64,000 nt of DNA from Pseudonocardia sp. C8 (GTDB taxonomy: Bacteria; Actinomycetota; Actinomycetes; Mycobacteriales; Pseudonocardiaceae): the NCBI RefSeq assembly GCF_014267175.1, contig NZ_JACMTR010000002.1:3187501-3251500 (forward strand), written 5' to 3'. The notes beneath the pieces were generated by a model. That model had not been told where the DNA came from. It did no database searches and saw only the letters and a program-made list of their open reading frames with translations. Of this stretch, positions 32,615 to 41,152 are shown piece by piece. A program made the translations under genes and the position numbers. Positions within the stretch are counted from its first letter, which is position 1; every line of letters starts with the position of its first letter.

Positions 32615-34897
32615 TCAGAACGGCGGGGCGTCATCGTCGGCGGGTTGCCCCGGTGGGGCGCGGTCGCTGGTCGGCGTGTCCGGTGGTGGTCGTGGCGCTG
32701 GTCGGGGTGTCGGGTCGAACAACGGTCGCTCGTCGAGTTCGGGGTCCGGTGGTCGGGGTGGGTCGTGGTCGGCGCTGGGGTCGGGGATCGGGTCGCCGAG
32801 GGGTTCGCTGACCGGTTCGCCGCGGGTGAGGTAGATGTGGCCGAGGGGGCTGCGCCAGCGGAACACTCCGGGTGCGGGTTGGTGCAGCTGCCAGCGTCCG
32901 GCGATCTTGAGGGCGTGGTGCAGGACGCAGAGCGGGCCGAGGTTGCCGGTGACGGTGTGGCCGCCGTGGCGGTGGTCGTGGGTGTGGTCCTGCTGGGTCT
33001 TGCGGGCCGGTCGGCGGCAGCCCGGGAACGTGCAATGGCGGTCCCGGATTTCGATGTGGCGGCGTAGCGCGGGGGGTGGGAACCGGTCGCCGGCGCGGGC
33101 GTCGAGGTCGGCGTGGAGCTGGTCGCGGCGGGCGTACTGGGCGGCCAGGTCGGCGAGCAGGGGTGCCCAGCCGGGTGGCGGGTCGGCGGCGAGTGCGGCC
33201 AGCAGGTCCGCGGGGATCTGGAGTTCGACGGTGCCGCCGTGGGCCTGCCGTGTCCGTGGCCGCGGGCCCTCGCCGGTCCTGGCTGCCCCGCCGGTCCTGG
33301 CCGCCCCGGTGGCCCCGCTGGCCCCGGTGTGGCCGGTGTGGCGGGTGGGGTCGGTGGGTGGGCGGTGGCGGGTGGTGCCGGCCAGGATGAGGTGGCCGTG
33401 GGGGTCGGTGATCGCGAACCGCCACTCGGCGTGCCGGTGGCGGGCCACGCAGGCCCGGGCGGTGGGGGCCAGGACCGGGCCCAGGCCGGGGATCTCGGCG
33501 GGGTGGTCGTCGTGGCCGAGCAGGGTCGCCAGCCGGATCCGGATCTCGATACCGGGCCGGGCCGGCTCCGGGACCGGCGTGGACGCCGCGGAGCCAGGGC
33601 CGTCGGATCCGACGCCACCACCACCTTCACCGCTGCCATCGCCGCCACCATCGCCGCTCCCACCGCTGTCGCCGCCGGCGGTGCTGTCGCTGCCGCCTGC
33701 GCTACCGCTGCCGCCGGTGCAATCGGTGCAGCCAATGCCGCTGCCGCTGCGGTCGGTGCTGCCGCTGCCACCGGTGCTGCCGGCGCTGCCGGTGGCGTTG
33801 CCGCGGCGGCCGGTGCTGCCGGTGGCGTCGCTGCCGCTGCCGCCCGAGCTGCCGCCGCCGGTGCTGCTGCCGCCCGTGCTGGCAGCGGTGCCGGTGCTGT
33901 CGTCGCTCCCGCCGGCGTTCCCGGCGGGGCCGGTGCTGTCGTGCGGGCCCGGATCGCGGGGGCCGTCCCCGCCACCACCGTCGCCGCCCCCGCCCTCATC
34001 CTCCTCGCCGTCCGCGCCGTCGCCCTCGCCGGTGTCGGCGGCACCCGCGGGATCGTCGGGGTCGGGGTCGGTGGGGTCGTCGTGCTCGGTGGCGCGGTCG
34101 AGCATGGTGGTGATGATCTGGTCCTGGGTCAGGGTGTGCAGGCTGCCGTCCAGCAGCGCGGTGGCCAGGTCGGCCCGGATGCACGACAACGACGCCGGGT
34201 GCCCGGCCGCCCGGATTGCCCGGGCCAGCCCGTCGAGGCGTTCGCAGGCGGCCTGGGCGGCGGTGGGGTCGAGCCCGCTGGCCGTGATGGTGGCGGTGCC
34301 CTCGGGGTCGAGGTAGCAGATCACCCGCCGCTCGCGCAGGGCGCGGCGGTAGCGGCGGCGGGCGGCGTCGGGGTCGATGGCGATCACCCGTCGCTGCAGC
34401 CGGGCCCGTAGCTGCCCGCTGGTCCAGCCCGAGGCCTTGGGCAGCAGGTCGGCCACGATTCTGGCGTTCTGGGCGTCGGAGAGCGGTTCGAGCAGGTCGG
34501 CGAACACCGCGGCCCGGCCCTTGTCGATGTCTCCGGCGGCCAGGGCGGCGTGTACCGCGGGTAGGCGGTGGACCAGCATCTCGGCCAGGGCGTGTTCGCG
34601 GCAGGCGGTCAGCTCGGTCACGGTGAGCGCGACCGCGATCTCCATCCGGCAGTCCGGGTCCGGCTCCGGCAGCCGGGTGGTCGACCACAGCGGTGCGTCC
34701 GGGTCACAGCGCCCGACCGCGGCCATCGCGGCCAGCTCGTGGGCGTCGACGTACGAGCGCAGCCGCCGCAGCGCCTGCAACAGCGTGACGGTGTCGCCGT
34801 TGGGCACCCGGTCCGGGTCGAGCCCGGCCAGCAGGGCACACAGTTCCGGGCCGGGCGGGATTTCCGCCAGGCCGTCGGGAACCGTGCCCACCAGCAT
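32615..34897 (-). CDS. DUF222 (13E12-type) HNH endonuclease with Ser/Gly-rich insert
   Basis: This is a protein of about 760 residues. The N-terminal DUF222 domain spans about 20-270 (LLQALRRLRSYVDAHELAAMAAVG, KGRAAVFADLLEPLSDAQNARIVADLL). It is followed by about 180 residues of Ser/Gly/Asp/Thr low complexity, then the second half of DUF222. The HNH nuclease lies near 630 (RHCTFPGC, the DHTHDHRHGG metal motif, NLGPLCVLHHALK). A Pro/Asp-rich tail ends the protein. ATG 34897 is used because the other ATG (34912) lies inside the SOS-like box. The family is multi-copy in mycobacteria and often DNA-damage inducible. Confidence 0.82.
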   Translation of the reverse strand: MLVGTVPDGLAEIPPGPELCALLAGLDPDRVPNGDTVTLLQALRRLRSYVDAHELAAMAAVGRCDPDAPLWSTTRLPEPDPDCRMEIAVALTVTELTACREHALAEMLVHRLPAVHAALAAGDIDKGRAAVFADLLEPLSDAQNARIVADLLPKASGWTSGQLRARLQRRVIAIDPDAARRRYRRALRERRVICYLDPEGTATITASGLDPTAAQAACERLDGLARAIRAAGHPASLSCIRADLATALLDGSLHTLTQDQIITTMLDRATEHDDPTDPDPDDPAGAADTGEGDGADGEEDEGGGGDGGGGDGPRDPGPHDSTGPAGNAGGSDDSTGTAASTGGSSTGGGSSGGSGSDATGSTGRRGNATGSAGSTGGSGSTDRSGSGIGCTDCTGGSGSAGGSDSTAGGDSGGSGDGGGDGSGEGGGGVGSDGPGSAASTPVPEPARPGIEIRIRLATLLGHDDHPAEIPGLGPVLAPTARACVARHRHAEWRFAITDPHGHLILAGTTRHRPPTDPTRHTGHTGASGATGAARTGGAARTGEGPRPRTRQAHGGTVELQIPADLLAALAADPPPGWAPLLADLAAQYARRDQLHADLDARAGDRFPPPALRRHIEIRDRHCTFPGCRRPARKTQQDHTHDHRHGGHTVTGNLGPLCVLHHALKIAGRWQLHQPAPGVFRWRSPLGHIYLTRGEPVSEPLGDPIPDPSADHDPPRPPDPELDERPLFDPTPRPAPRPPPDTPTSDRAPPGQPADDDAPPF

Positions 34898-34900
34898 GCC

Positions 34901-34916
34901 TCGAACATACATTCGA
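34901..34916. promoter_or_regulatory. SOS/LexA-type box before the DUF222 gene
   Basis: TCGAACATACATTCGA matches the actinobacterial LexA consensus TCGAAC-N4-GTTCGA with one mismatch. It lies 4 bp upstream of the chosen ATG, where a repressor would block the start region. DUF222/13E12 genes are known carriers of such boxes in mycobacteria. The IS481 element is inserted 32 bp upstream (its target repeat starts 17 bp upstream). Confidence 0.65.
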
Positions 34917-34932
34917 GGTACGACAGTATCGA

Positions 34933-34947
34933 CGCGCTCGAACCCGG
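34933..34947 (+). repeat. Left copy of the 15-bp IS target duplication
   Basis: CGCGCTCGAACCCGG directly precedes the TGT terminus of the insertion sequence and recurs exactly at 36395-36409 after its ACA terminus. The identity of the copies shows a simple, fairly recent insertion. Confidence 0.88.
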
Positions 34948-36394
34948 TGTGATGTCTCAGGACATGGGTGACAGCTCTGCATCAGGACATCGGTGACGGT
35001 TGATGTGTCAGGACTTCGGTGACGTTCCCGGGTTCTTCGGGCGTCTTCCGCGGGGGCGGCCGTTGCCGACGTAGCGGATGCCGGGAGCGGGTCGGGTTCG
35101 CTCGACGAGGATCTCGCCGTCGAGGTCGGTGACGATGATCTTGTCGCCTGGTTGGTCTCCGTCGGTGACGATGAGGACCTGTCCGAACGCGTGCTCGCCG
35201 CCGATCTTGTAGTGCACCTTGTCGAGGTAGAGGACTCCGGCGGAGTTCACCGTTCTCAGCCGTGTGCCGGCGGGCAGGTCTGCGGGCGGGGTCGGCCGGG
35301 GCGCCACGACGGGGGCCGGTGGCCGGTAGACGGGCCGGTCCGGCTTCGGGCGGGGTGGGTCGGCCGTGGCAGTGGCCTCCCACGCAGCCAGCGGTGTGAT
35401 CCGTCCGGGCAGCCCCTGGTGAGGGCGCTCGGAGTTGTAGAGGTGGTCGAACGCGTCGATCTGGGCCTGGAGCTCGGCGAGTGTGGCGGCCAGCGGCTGC
35501 TTGTCGAGGTAGCGGAACAGGGTCTGGTGGAAGCGTTCGTTCTTGCCCTGGGTGGTCGGCTTGTGCGGCTTGCCGGTGATCGCCTCGGTGCCCAGCGCGG
35601 CGACATGTGCCACGAGCCGGCCGACCATGCCCCGTCGCGACGGGTTGAGCGCGAGCCCATTGTCCGACAGCAGCCGTTGCGGCACGCCGTGGGCGGCCAC
35701 GGCCTTGTCGAAGACCGCGATCGCGTCCTTGGCGGTCTCACCGGCCGCGGCGTGAGAGGCAAGCGCGTAGCGGGAATGGTCGTCGATGAGCTGGAAGATC
35801 ACGCACTTGCGACCGCCGGTCAGCACGTACTCGGTGGCATCGAGCTGCCAGCACGCGTTCGGCGCCGGGTAGACGAACCGCCGCCACGCCGAGCGGGGCT
35901 TCTTACGCGGCTCGCGTCGGGCGACACCGGCCTCACGGAAGATCCTTGCCAACGACGCCGTCGAGGGCACCGATCCCAGGCCCATCGCGCACATCTTCTC
36001 GTGAACACTGATCGGGCCGTGGTCCAGACCGGACGCTTCAAGCGCGGCCCGCACCGCAACAGCGTGGGCCTTGACCTGCTCGGTCAGCTTCGACGGACTC
36101 GATCCCGGACGCCTGGACCTGGGCACGAGCACTGCTGCGGGCCCGTCAACGCGAGCGCGCTTCCGCAGCTCATAGAACGACTTGCGCGAGATGTTGTGCT
36201 CGATGCAGAACGTCGAAACCGCCCCCCGCGGCGCGTCATCAGGCCACTGCGAGATCGCGAGGCGGACACGAGGGTCGATGGGGTCATGGGCGGCCACCGC
36301 CACAGCCTCACGACGGAAGTGTCACCACCAACAACACCCACAGCGTCACCGATGTCCTGACACAGGACCGTCACCGATGTCCTGAGACATGACA
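34948..36394 (-). mobile_element. IS481-family insertion sequence, intact, 1447 bp
   Basis: The element is bounded by inverted repeats of about 25 bp with two mismatches (34948-34972 and 36370-36394), starting TGT and ending ACA, and by a 15-bp direct target repeat. A 17-bp subterminal word TCAGGACATCGGTGACG (or one-to-two-base variants) occurs three times at the left end (34957, 34982, 35008) and twice, inverted, at the right end (36344, 36369). These look like transposase-binding sites. One transposase gene fills the interior. Confidence 0.9.
35008..36303 (-). CDS. IS481-family transposase (DDE integrase)
   Basis: This is a 431-residue transposase. An N-terminal helix-turn-helix (FCIEHNISRKSFYELRKRA) precedes the rve core with the DDE residues: Asp in CWQLDATEYVL, Asp in RLLSDNGLALN and Glu in GKNERFHQTLFRYL. 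IS481 features such as YNSERPHQGLPGRITPLAAWE follow, then a beta-rich C-terminal domain. The GTG at 36303 opens the frame. The stop codon overlaps the third left-end binding repeat. No frameshift is seen, so it should be active. Confidence 0.9.
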   Translation of the reverse strand: MAVAAHDPIDPRVRLAISQWPDDAPRGAVSTFCIEHNISRKSFYELRKRARVDGPAAVLVPRSRRPGSSPSKLTEQVKAHAVAVRAALEASGLDHGPISVHEKMCAMGLGSVPSTASLARIFREAGVARREPRKKPRSAWRRFVYPAPNACWQLDATEYVLTGGRKCVIFQLIDDHSRYALASHAAAGETAKDAIAVFDKAVAAHGVPQRLLSDNGLALNPSRRGMVGRLVAHVAALGTEAITGKPHKPTTQGKNERFHQTLFRYLDKQPLAATLAELQAQIDAFDHLYNSERPHQGLPGRITPLAAWEATATADPPRPKPDRPVYRPPAPVVAPRPTPPADLPAGTRLRTVNSAGVLYLDKVHYKIGGEHAFGQVLIVTDGDQPGDKIIVTDLDGEILVERTRPAPGIRYVGNGRPRGRRPKNPGTSPKS

Positions 36395-36409
36395 CGCGCT
36401 CGAACCCGG
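36395..36409 (+). repeat. Right copy of the 15-bp IS target duplication
   Basis: CGCGCTCGAACCCGG follows the right terminus and is identical to 34933-34947. Removing the element and one copy would restore a continuous sequence that joins the DUF222 promoter region to the decayed gene on the right. Confidence 0.88.
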
Positions 36410-36482
36410 TATCAGGGAGGCGAGCGAGGAGCACCCGCGGGGCCTCCCGTTCCCCTCGGCGACGCCGGCGAAGGCGGCTGCG

Positions 36483-36826
36483 ATGCCCCCGCGGTCGGCC
36501 ACGTATCACCGCGCGCGAAGACGGCCGCGACGCTGGTCGGCCGGTTCGGGGTCGTGGGCGGAGCTGCTGGACGCGGTCGGCACCGCCGGGGACACCCGGC
36601 TCGCGGCCGGGGTGCGGGCGAAGCTGGCCGCGGCCCGGGCGTACCTCGACGTCGTCGAGCCGGTGGTGCGAGTGGTGCCCGACGCACCGGTGGAGCTCAG
36701 CCATCCCGAGGTGACGTTGCCGGTCGCTCCGGCCGACCCGCAGCGGCTGGACGAGCTGGCCGCGCGGTGGTTCTGGAGTCGTCGGTGGAGCGGTTGCGGA
36801 AGGCGCTCGCCTCGGCGGCCGGCTGA
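36483..36826 (+). pseudogene. Decayed gene of unknown function
   Basis: From ATG 36483 a gene-like frame reads SWAELLDAVGTAGDTRLAAGVRAKLAAARAYLDVVEP... as far as DELAARWF near 36770. The helical, codon-biased pattern then continues in another frame as LESSVERLRKALASAAG and stops at 36826. This implies a frameshift near 36770. The first 70 bp after the IS (36410-36482) have no consistent frame. I do not recognise the family. It is probably a remnant truncated on the left before the IS arrived. Confidence 0.45.
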
Positions 36827-36890
36827 GGTCGCCGGCCGGGTGGCGGACGGGCGGCGAGGGCGCGTCCCACCGGCGCGGGCGGCGTCAAGG

Positions 36891-37424
36891 ACGTGCAACC
36901 GCCCGCTGCGGCAGGTCGATCAGCACGAACCCGCCCTCACCGGGCCGGAAACGTGCAGGTCAACCGACTCCGGCGAGTCGATCAACACGAACCCGCCCTG
37001 ACGACGGCGGAAACGTGCTGATCGACCGACACCGGCGAGTCGATCAACACGAACACGCCCGCGCCGGGCCGGAAACGTGCAGATCGACCGACGCGGGCGC
37101 GTGGATCAGCACGTACGCGCCCGGGCGACGGCGAGAACGTGCACCTCGACCGACCCGGGCGAGTTGATCAACACGAACCCGCCCCCGCCGCGGCGAGAAC
37201 GTGCACCTCGACCGACACCGCTGAGTCGATCAGCACGAACACGCCCGCGCCGGGGCGGGAAACGTGCAGGTTGATCGCCACGGACGAGTTGATCAGCACG
37301 AACTCGCCCAGGTCACGGCGGGAACGTGCACCTCGACCGACACCAATGAGTCGATCAGCACGAAACCGCCCTCACCACGGCGGAAACGCGCAGGTCGAAC
37401 GAGCGTCGAAAGTCGATCACGCCG
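36891..37424 (+). repeat. Tandem array of 62-bp hairpin-forming units
   Basis: ACGTGC starts at 36951, 37013, 37075, 37137, 37199, 37262 and 37324, with a variant ACGCGC at 37386 and a degenerate first unit at 36891 (60 bp). The period is 62 bp (once 63). Each unit has CGTGC(A/T)..TCGAC, a loop of about 12 nt, then GTCGATCA(A/G)CACG, and these arms pair at 9 to 12 of 13 positions. The best example is 37014-37026 with 37039-37051. A C-rich linker (CGCCC...CGGCGG) separates the units. The array lies between the 3' end of a decayed gene and the 3' end of the convergent membrane gene. The period is not a multiple of three, so it is not coding. Confidence 0.85.
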
Positions 37425-37443
37425 CCGACGGCCGGGAGGTCCG

Positions 37444-37854
37444 TCATCGGGACTCCCCCGCGCGATCCCGGCCGGCCAGGTCACGACGCTTGGTCGGCAG
37501 CGCGGCGACGATCCCGGCGAGCGCGGCCAGTATCACCCCGCCCATCTGCAGAACGGTCCCGATCCAGAGCGGGAACTGGGCCGGGTCGGTCAACCGCTCG
37601 GTGGTACCGGGATAGACGAAGAACGCCCCGCCTGCGATGGCCAGGCACAGCACGACCCCGATCAGTGGAACCCAGCGGCGGCGCGGCATCGCGAGGACCG
37701 CGGCCGCGGCGACCAGCAGGACGATCACACCGGGCGGAAACGGCTGCAGCTCGGGGACCCCACCGACGAGCAGGACGAGGAAACCGACACAGGCCACGAG
37801 CAGGCTGACGACATGGACGAGCGTGGCGGGCGAGAGTGTGCGCACTACGGACAT
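37444..37854 (-). CDS. Small four-helix membrane protein
   Basis: This 136-residue protein has four hydrophobic segments (LVHVVSLLVACVGFLVLLVGG; GVIVLLVAAAAVLAM; WVPLIGVVLCLAIAGGAFFVY; FPLWIGTVLQMGGVILAALAGIVAAL) and a basic tail. ATG 37854 follows AAAGGAAAG at proper spacing. It lies in a run of three small membrane genes on the minus strand (37444-39120). Family unknown. Confidence 0.65.
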   Translation of the reverse strand: MSVVRTLSPATLVHVVSLLVACVGFLVLLVGGVPELQPFPPGVIVLLVAAAAVLAMPRRRWVPLIGVVLCLAIAGGAFFVYPGTTERLTDPAQFPLWIGTVLQMGGVILAALAGIVAALPTKRRDLAGRDRAGESR

Positions 37855-37920
37855 TGTCTTTCCTTTCACTTCCGGACAGCTTGTGGATCTGGGCTGGTGA
37901 TGGGGCGACGGACGCCGACC

Positions 37921-38430
37921 TCAATGCTCACCCTCAGCACTCGTGGCGGGCACCGTGACTCGTGTGAGGTGACGGTGCCGGGCGTTTCGGACCGTGCGTG
38001 CGATGACCGCGGCGACGGCCGCGACCAACCCGGTGCCGATCCCGATTCCGAGGCTGACGACCGCGGTGTAACCACGGAGGGCGAGTTCCTGTCCTGCCGG
38101 GGCGAACCCACGGGCGAAATCGATCGCGCCCTGCGGGATGCTGTGCTCCGCACCCGGTGCGTGCCACAGGAGCTGGTGCGCGAGGACCAGCGAGAGCCCG
38201 TAGAGCACGCCGAGGACGAGGAAGTCCGGCACCGGTCGCCGGGTCGGTCGCAGGACGGCGACGGCCAGCCAGGCGGCGAACGGGGCGAGAGCGAGCACGT
38301 AGTACAGCAGCGAGCTCTCCGGGGCCACGATGTCGAGGTCGGCGAGCACGGTGCGCGGCAGCCCGATCGCCACCAGGACCAGCATCAGGAGCCAGGGCAT
38401 GTCGGTGAGCGGGAACGAGCGGGATCTCAT
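37921..38430 (-). CDS. Membrane protein, four to five helices, unknown family
   Basis: This 169-residue protein has helices at about 8-25, 36-58, 67-85 and 130-150 and a polar loop HQLLWHAPGAEHSIPQG between. ATG 38430 is preceded by GGAAAGGAAG. The 66-bp gap to the next gene suggests one transcript with the 136-residue protein. No catalytic motif was seen; it may be part of a small membrane complex with its neighbours. Confidence 0.62.
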   Translation of the reverse strand: MRSRSFPLTDMPWLLMLVLVAIGLPRTVLADLDIVAPESSLLYYVLALAPFAAWLAVAVLRPTRRPVPDFLVLGVLYGLSLVLAHQLLWHAPGAEHSIPQGAIDFARGFAPAGQELALRGYTAVVSLGIGIGTGLVAAVAAVIARTVRNARHRHLTRVTVPATSAEGEH

Positions 38431-38565
38431 GACGCACTTCCTTTCCGGAGGTGTCTCGAAGATGTGCCCCAGCACGCATCCGGCGCGCAGGAGCCGGTCG
38501 ACGGAGAGCGCGGCGGTGTGACGGGCACCGCCGGTTCAGGTGAGCGTCGGGGCGGCATCGGTGCC

Positions 38566-39120
38566 TCACCCCGAGGTCGGTCCGCGGCGGATCCGCCGGA
38601 TACGCCCCCACGGCTTGACCACGGACAGCGTGAGCGCGATCAGCAGCAACGTCGGTGACACGGTCGGTGGGAAGACCAGGTTGCCCAGATCGAACGTGAC
38701 CGGTTCCCCCGCGGCCGACCGGCGGGCCCGATCGGCCTGCTCCGCGACCTCGAACTGCAACGAGGCCACGACGAGCGCGGTGAGCACCAGATTGAGCACC
38801 AGCTTGATCGCGACCCACCAGTAACGGACCAGACCCCACCTGGTGCCCAGACCCAGCACCACCCCGGAGCCCAGGCACAGCAGCCCGCACGCCAGCAACG
38901 GCCACACCGTGACCAGTTCCAGCGCCTGCAGGGTGAACACCACCGTTCCCGGGTCGTCCGTGGTCGCGGCGGTGACGATCAGCACGGCCATGGCGACGTC
39001 GACGCCCAGCCACGCCCCGGAGGAGGCGATGTGGACGATCAGCACGGCACGGCGGCTGCGGATGCCGAGGCGGCGACGGGCGGCGGCCGGCACCGTGTGC
39101 GACGCCGAGGCTCTGGTCAT
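38566..39120 (-). CDS. DUF2269-like integral membrane protein
   Basis: This is a 184-residue protein with four helices. It resembles the DUF2269-type layout: an early helix with VLIVHIASSGAWLGVDVAMAVLIV, then GTVVFTLQALELVTVWPLLACGLLCLGSG, then GLVRYWWVAIKLVLNLVLTALVV. This pattern recurs in putative membrane proteins next to TetR regulators. The gene is divergent from a TetR gene, across 310 bp, and probably controlled by it. Confidence 0.65.
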   Translation of the reverse strand: MTRASASHTVPAAARRRLGIRSRRAVLIVHIASSGAWLGVDVAMAVLIVTAATTDDPGTVVFTLQALELVTVWPLLACGLLCLGSGVVLGLGTRWGLVRYWWVAIKLVLNLVLTALVVASLQFEVAEQADRARRSAAGEPVTFDLGNLVFPPTVSPTLLLIALTLSVVKPWGRIRRIRRGPTSG

Positions 39121-39430
39121 GGGGTAGACCCTCCCCGCCGGCGTGCCCCGTGTCGTCCGTCCGGTGATGACCCCGCTCCTACGTTCTGCGGCGTAGGGGC
39201 GGACGACGTGGCGGCGGTGCGGTTCCCGCGATACCGGCCGGGGGACACCGACGGCTCCGCCGGCCGCTCCGCAGCCGGGCGATCATCAGTCGGTGCCCGC
39301 AGACGTCTCACCGATCCCCGCCGGACCCGACATCGAGGCCTCCCGCACCGGAATCGATCTCGTATTCCAGAGTACGAGTTCGCAAGGGAGGACGGTACTA
39401 ACCTGTACTCGCCTGTACAAGGTACTTAGG
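39121..39430. promoter_or_regulatory. Divergent control region with a TGTAC-N6-GTACA dyad
   Basis: This 310-bp gap separates the DUF2269-like gene from TetR. Close to the TetR start it holds TGTACTCGCCTGTACA (39404-39419), flanked by GGTAC on both sides (39394 and 39420), a plausible TetR operator. The rest shows no gene with a start signal. Confidence 0.5.
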
Positions 39431-40072
39431 ATGGCGATCATGCCCAGCCCGGAGGCGCGTCCGCGCCGGCGCGCAGACGCCGAACGCAGCATCACCCGGA
39501 TCGTGTCGGCGGCACGGCGCTGCCTCAGTGCCGACCCCGAGGCCACCATCGACGACATCGCCCGGACGGCCGGCGTCGGGCGGATGACCCTCTACGGTCA
39601 CTTCCCCAGCCGGGCCGAGCTGGTCGAGGCCGCCCTCGTCGACGCGCTCCGGGCCGGCGAACGGGCGCTGTCCGCCGTCGACCTGACCGGTGACGCACGC
39701 GAGGCCGTGGGACGGCTCCTCGAGTCCAGCTGGTCGCTGGTCGCCGAGTCCATCGCGCTGCTCACCGCTGCCCAGAACACCCTGTCACCCGGACGGATCC
39801 GGGAACTGCACGCCGACCCCGCCGAGCGGTTCGAGGAGCTCCTGCGGCGCGGTCAGGACGAGGGCGTGTTCCGCACGGACCTGCCGCTGACCTGGCTCGT
39901 CAACGCCGCGCACCACGTCCTGCACGGTGCCGCCGAGGAAGTCCGCGCGGGCCGGGTGACCGGCGCCGACGCCGCCCGCATGGTCGTCGCCACGGTGCAG
40001 CCGATGCTCGCGGCCGCGCCGGTCGGCACCCGCAACGCCCCCGCAGGCGCGGCCGGCGCCGCCGACGGGTGA
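39431..40072 (+). CDS. TetR/AcrR-family transcriptional regulator
   Basis: This is a 213-residue protein. The N-terminal helix-turn-helix (ITRIVSAARRCLSADPEATIDDIARTAGVGRMTLYGHFPSRAELVEAAL) is followed by a helical ligand domain with LTWLVNAAHHVLHGAAEEV. ATG 39431 follows a weak AGG; ATG 39440 is an alternative. It probably regulates the divergent membrane genes, which carry the shared control region, and itself. Confidence 0.82.
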   Translation: MAIMPSPEARPRRRADAERSITRIVSAARRCLSADPEATIDDIARTAGVGRMTLYGHFPSRAELVEAALVDALRAGERALSAVDLTGDAREAVGRLLESSWSLVAESIALLTAAQNTLSPGRIRELHADPAERFEELLRRGQDEGVFRTDLPLTWLVNAAHHVLHGAAEEVRAGRVTGADAARMVVATVQPMLAAAPVGTRNAPAGAAGAADG

Positions 40073-40226
40073 CGCCGGGCCGAGGCGTCCGACCAGGAGT
40101 CATGTCCGGGACACATCGACGTCCGGCGTGATCGTCATTTCCCACATCGATACCGGACCGGCCAGAATGCTCGGGTCGGCCTCCCCGCTCCGCGGGCGGG
40201 CCGCGTTCCACGGACGAAGGAGTGTC

Positions 40227-41129
40227 GTGCCCGAGAGCGCCACCGCCGGAACCCTCGCCGAGCTCGTGAAGGACTGGCAACCCCCGGTCGTGGCGACCAG
40301 CCGCCGGGTCGACCCGTGGCCGGCCGCCGCGTTCGCCGACCTGGTCGACGCCGAGCATCCGGCGACCGGCGACGGCGACCCGCTCCCCCCGCTGTGGCAC
40401 TGGCTGCTGCTGCTCCCCCACCCCCGGACCTCGGAGATCGGCGACGACGGCCACCCGGCCGAGGGCCCGTTCCTCCCGCCGATCCCGGGCCGCCGCCGCA
40501 TGGCCGCCGGGGGCCGGCTGCACCGGTACGGCGACATCCCGTTCGGCGCGGTGCTGCACAGCCGCTCGTCGGTCGCCTCGGTGACCCCGAAGGCCGGCCG
40601 CTCCGGCGAGATGCTGTTCGTGACCGTGCGCAGCGAGCTCACCGTCGGCCACAGCACGGCCGGCACCAGCAGCTCCGGCGTCGTCGCCGTCGAGGAGCAG
40701 GACTTCGTCTACCGCTCCGAACCGGAGGGGACCCCGCGCCGCAGGACACCGCGCCCGGACACCGGGGAGCCGGAGCCGGACGCGCAGTGGCGGTTGCGGC
40801 TGCCGACCGACTCGGTGCTGCTCTCGCGGTTCAGCGCGCTCACCTACAACGGGCACCGCATCCACCACGACCACCCGTACACGACGACCGTCGAGGGCTA
40901 CCCGGACCTGGTGATCCACGGCCCGCTCATGGCACTGCTGGCCCTCGAGCTGCCCCGCCGGCACGCCCCGCACGACCGGGTCTCCGCCGTCGAGTACCGG
41001 CTGTCCCGGCCCGCGTTCCTGCCGTCGCCGATCGTCGCGACCGGCGACCGGGACGGCGACCAGGCCGCGATCACCGTCGCCGCGGAGGGCGCGAAGCCCT
41101 CGCTGACGGCCACCGTCCGGTTCCGCTGA
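40227..41129 (+). CDS. ich: Itaconyl-CoA/mesaconyl-C4-CoA hydratase (HTD2/MaoC type)
   Basis: This 300-residue double-hotdog hydratase has a degenerate N-terminal repeat with PLPPLWHWLLLLPHP, and a C-terminal active repeat with the Asp/His motif RFSALTYNGHRIHHDHPYTTTVEGYPDLVIHGPLMALLAL. The size and motifs fit the Ich/Meh group, which hydrates itaconyl- or mesaconyl-C4-CoA to (S)-citramalyl-CoA. GTG 40227 follows AAGGAG. It heads an operon with an acyl-CoA dehydrogenase, a CitE-type lyase and a LysR gene, the composition of Pseudomonas-type itaconate loci. The precise substrate is inferred. Confidence 0.7.
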   Translation: MPESATAGTLAELVKDWQPPVVATSRRVDPWPAAAFADLVDAEHPATGDGDPLPPLWHWLLLLPHPRTSEIGDDGHPAEGPFLPPIPGRRRMAAGGRLHRYGDIPFGAVLHSRSSVASVTPKAGRSGEMLFVTVRSELTVGHSTAGTSSSGVVAVEEQDFVYRSEPEGTPRRRTPRPDTGEPEPDAQWRLRLPTDSVLLSRFSALTYNGHRIHHDHPYTTTVEGYPDLVIHGPLMALLALELPRRHAPHDRVSAVEYRLSRPAFLPSPIVATGDRDGDQAAITVAAEGAKPSLTATVRFR

Positions 41130-41152
41130 CCCCCACCCATCCAGGAGATCCC

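Noticed and set aside
32510..34316. Long plus-strand frames opposite the DUF222 gene
   Set aside because: They arise from the G+C-biased third positions and the Ser/Gly repeat tract; no start signal or family motif was seen.
36891..37424. CRISPR array
   Set aside because: The repeated unit spans the whole 62-bp period with no unique spacers, and no cas genes are near.
37077..37615. Plus-strand frames through the 62-bp array as genes
   Set aside because: The period is not divisible by three, so repeats fall in different frames, and codon use is not gene-like.
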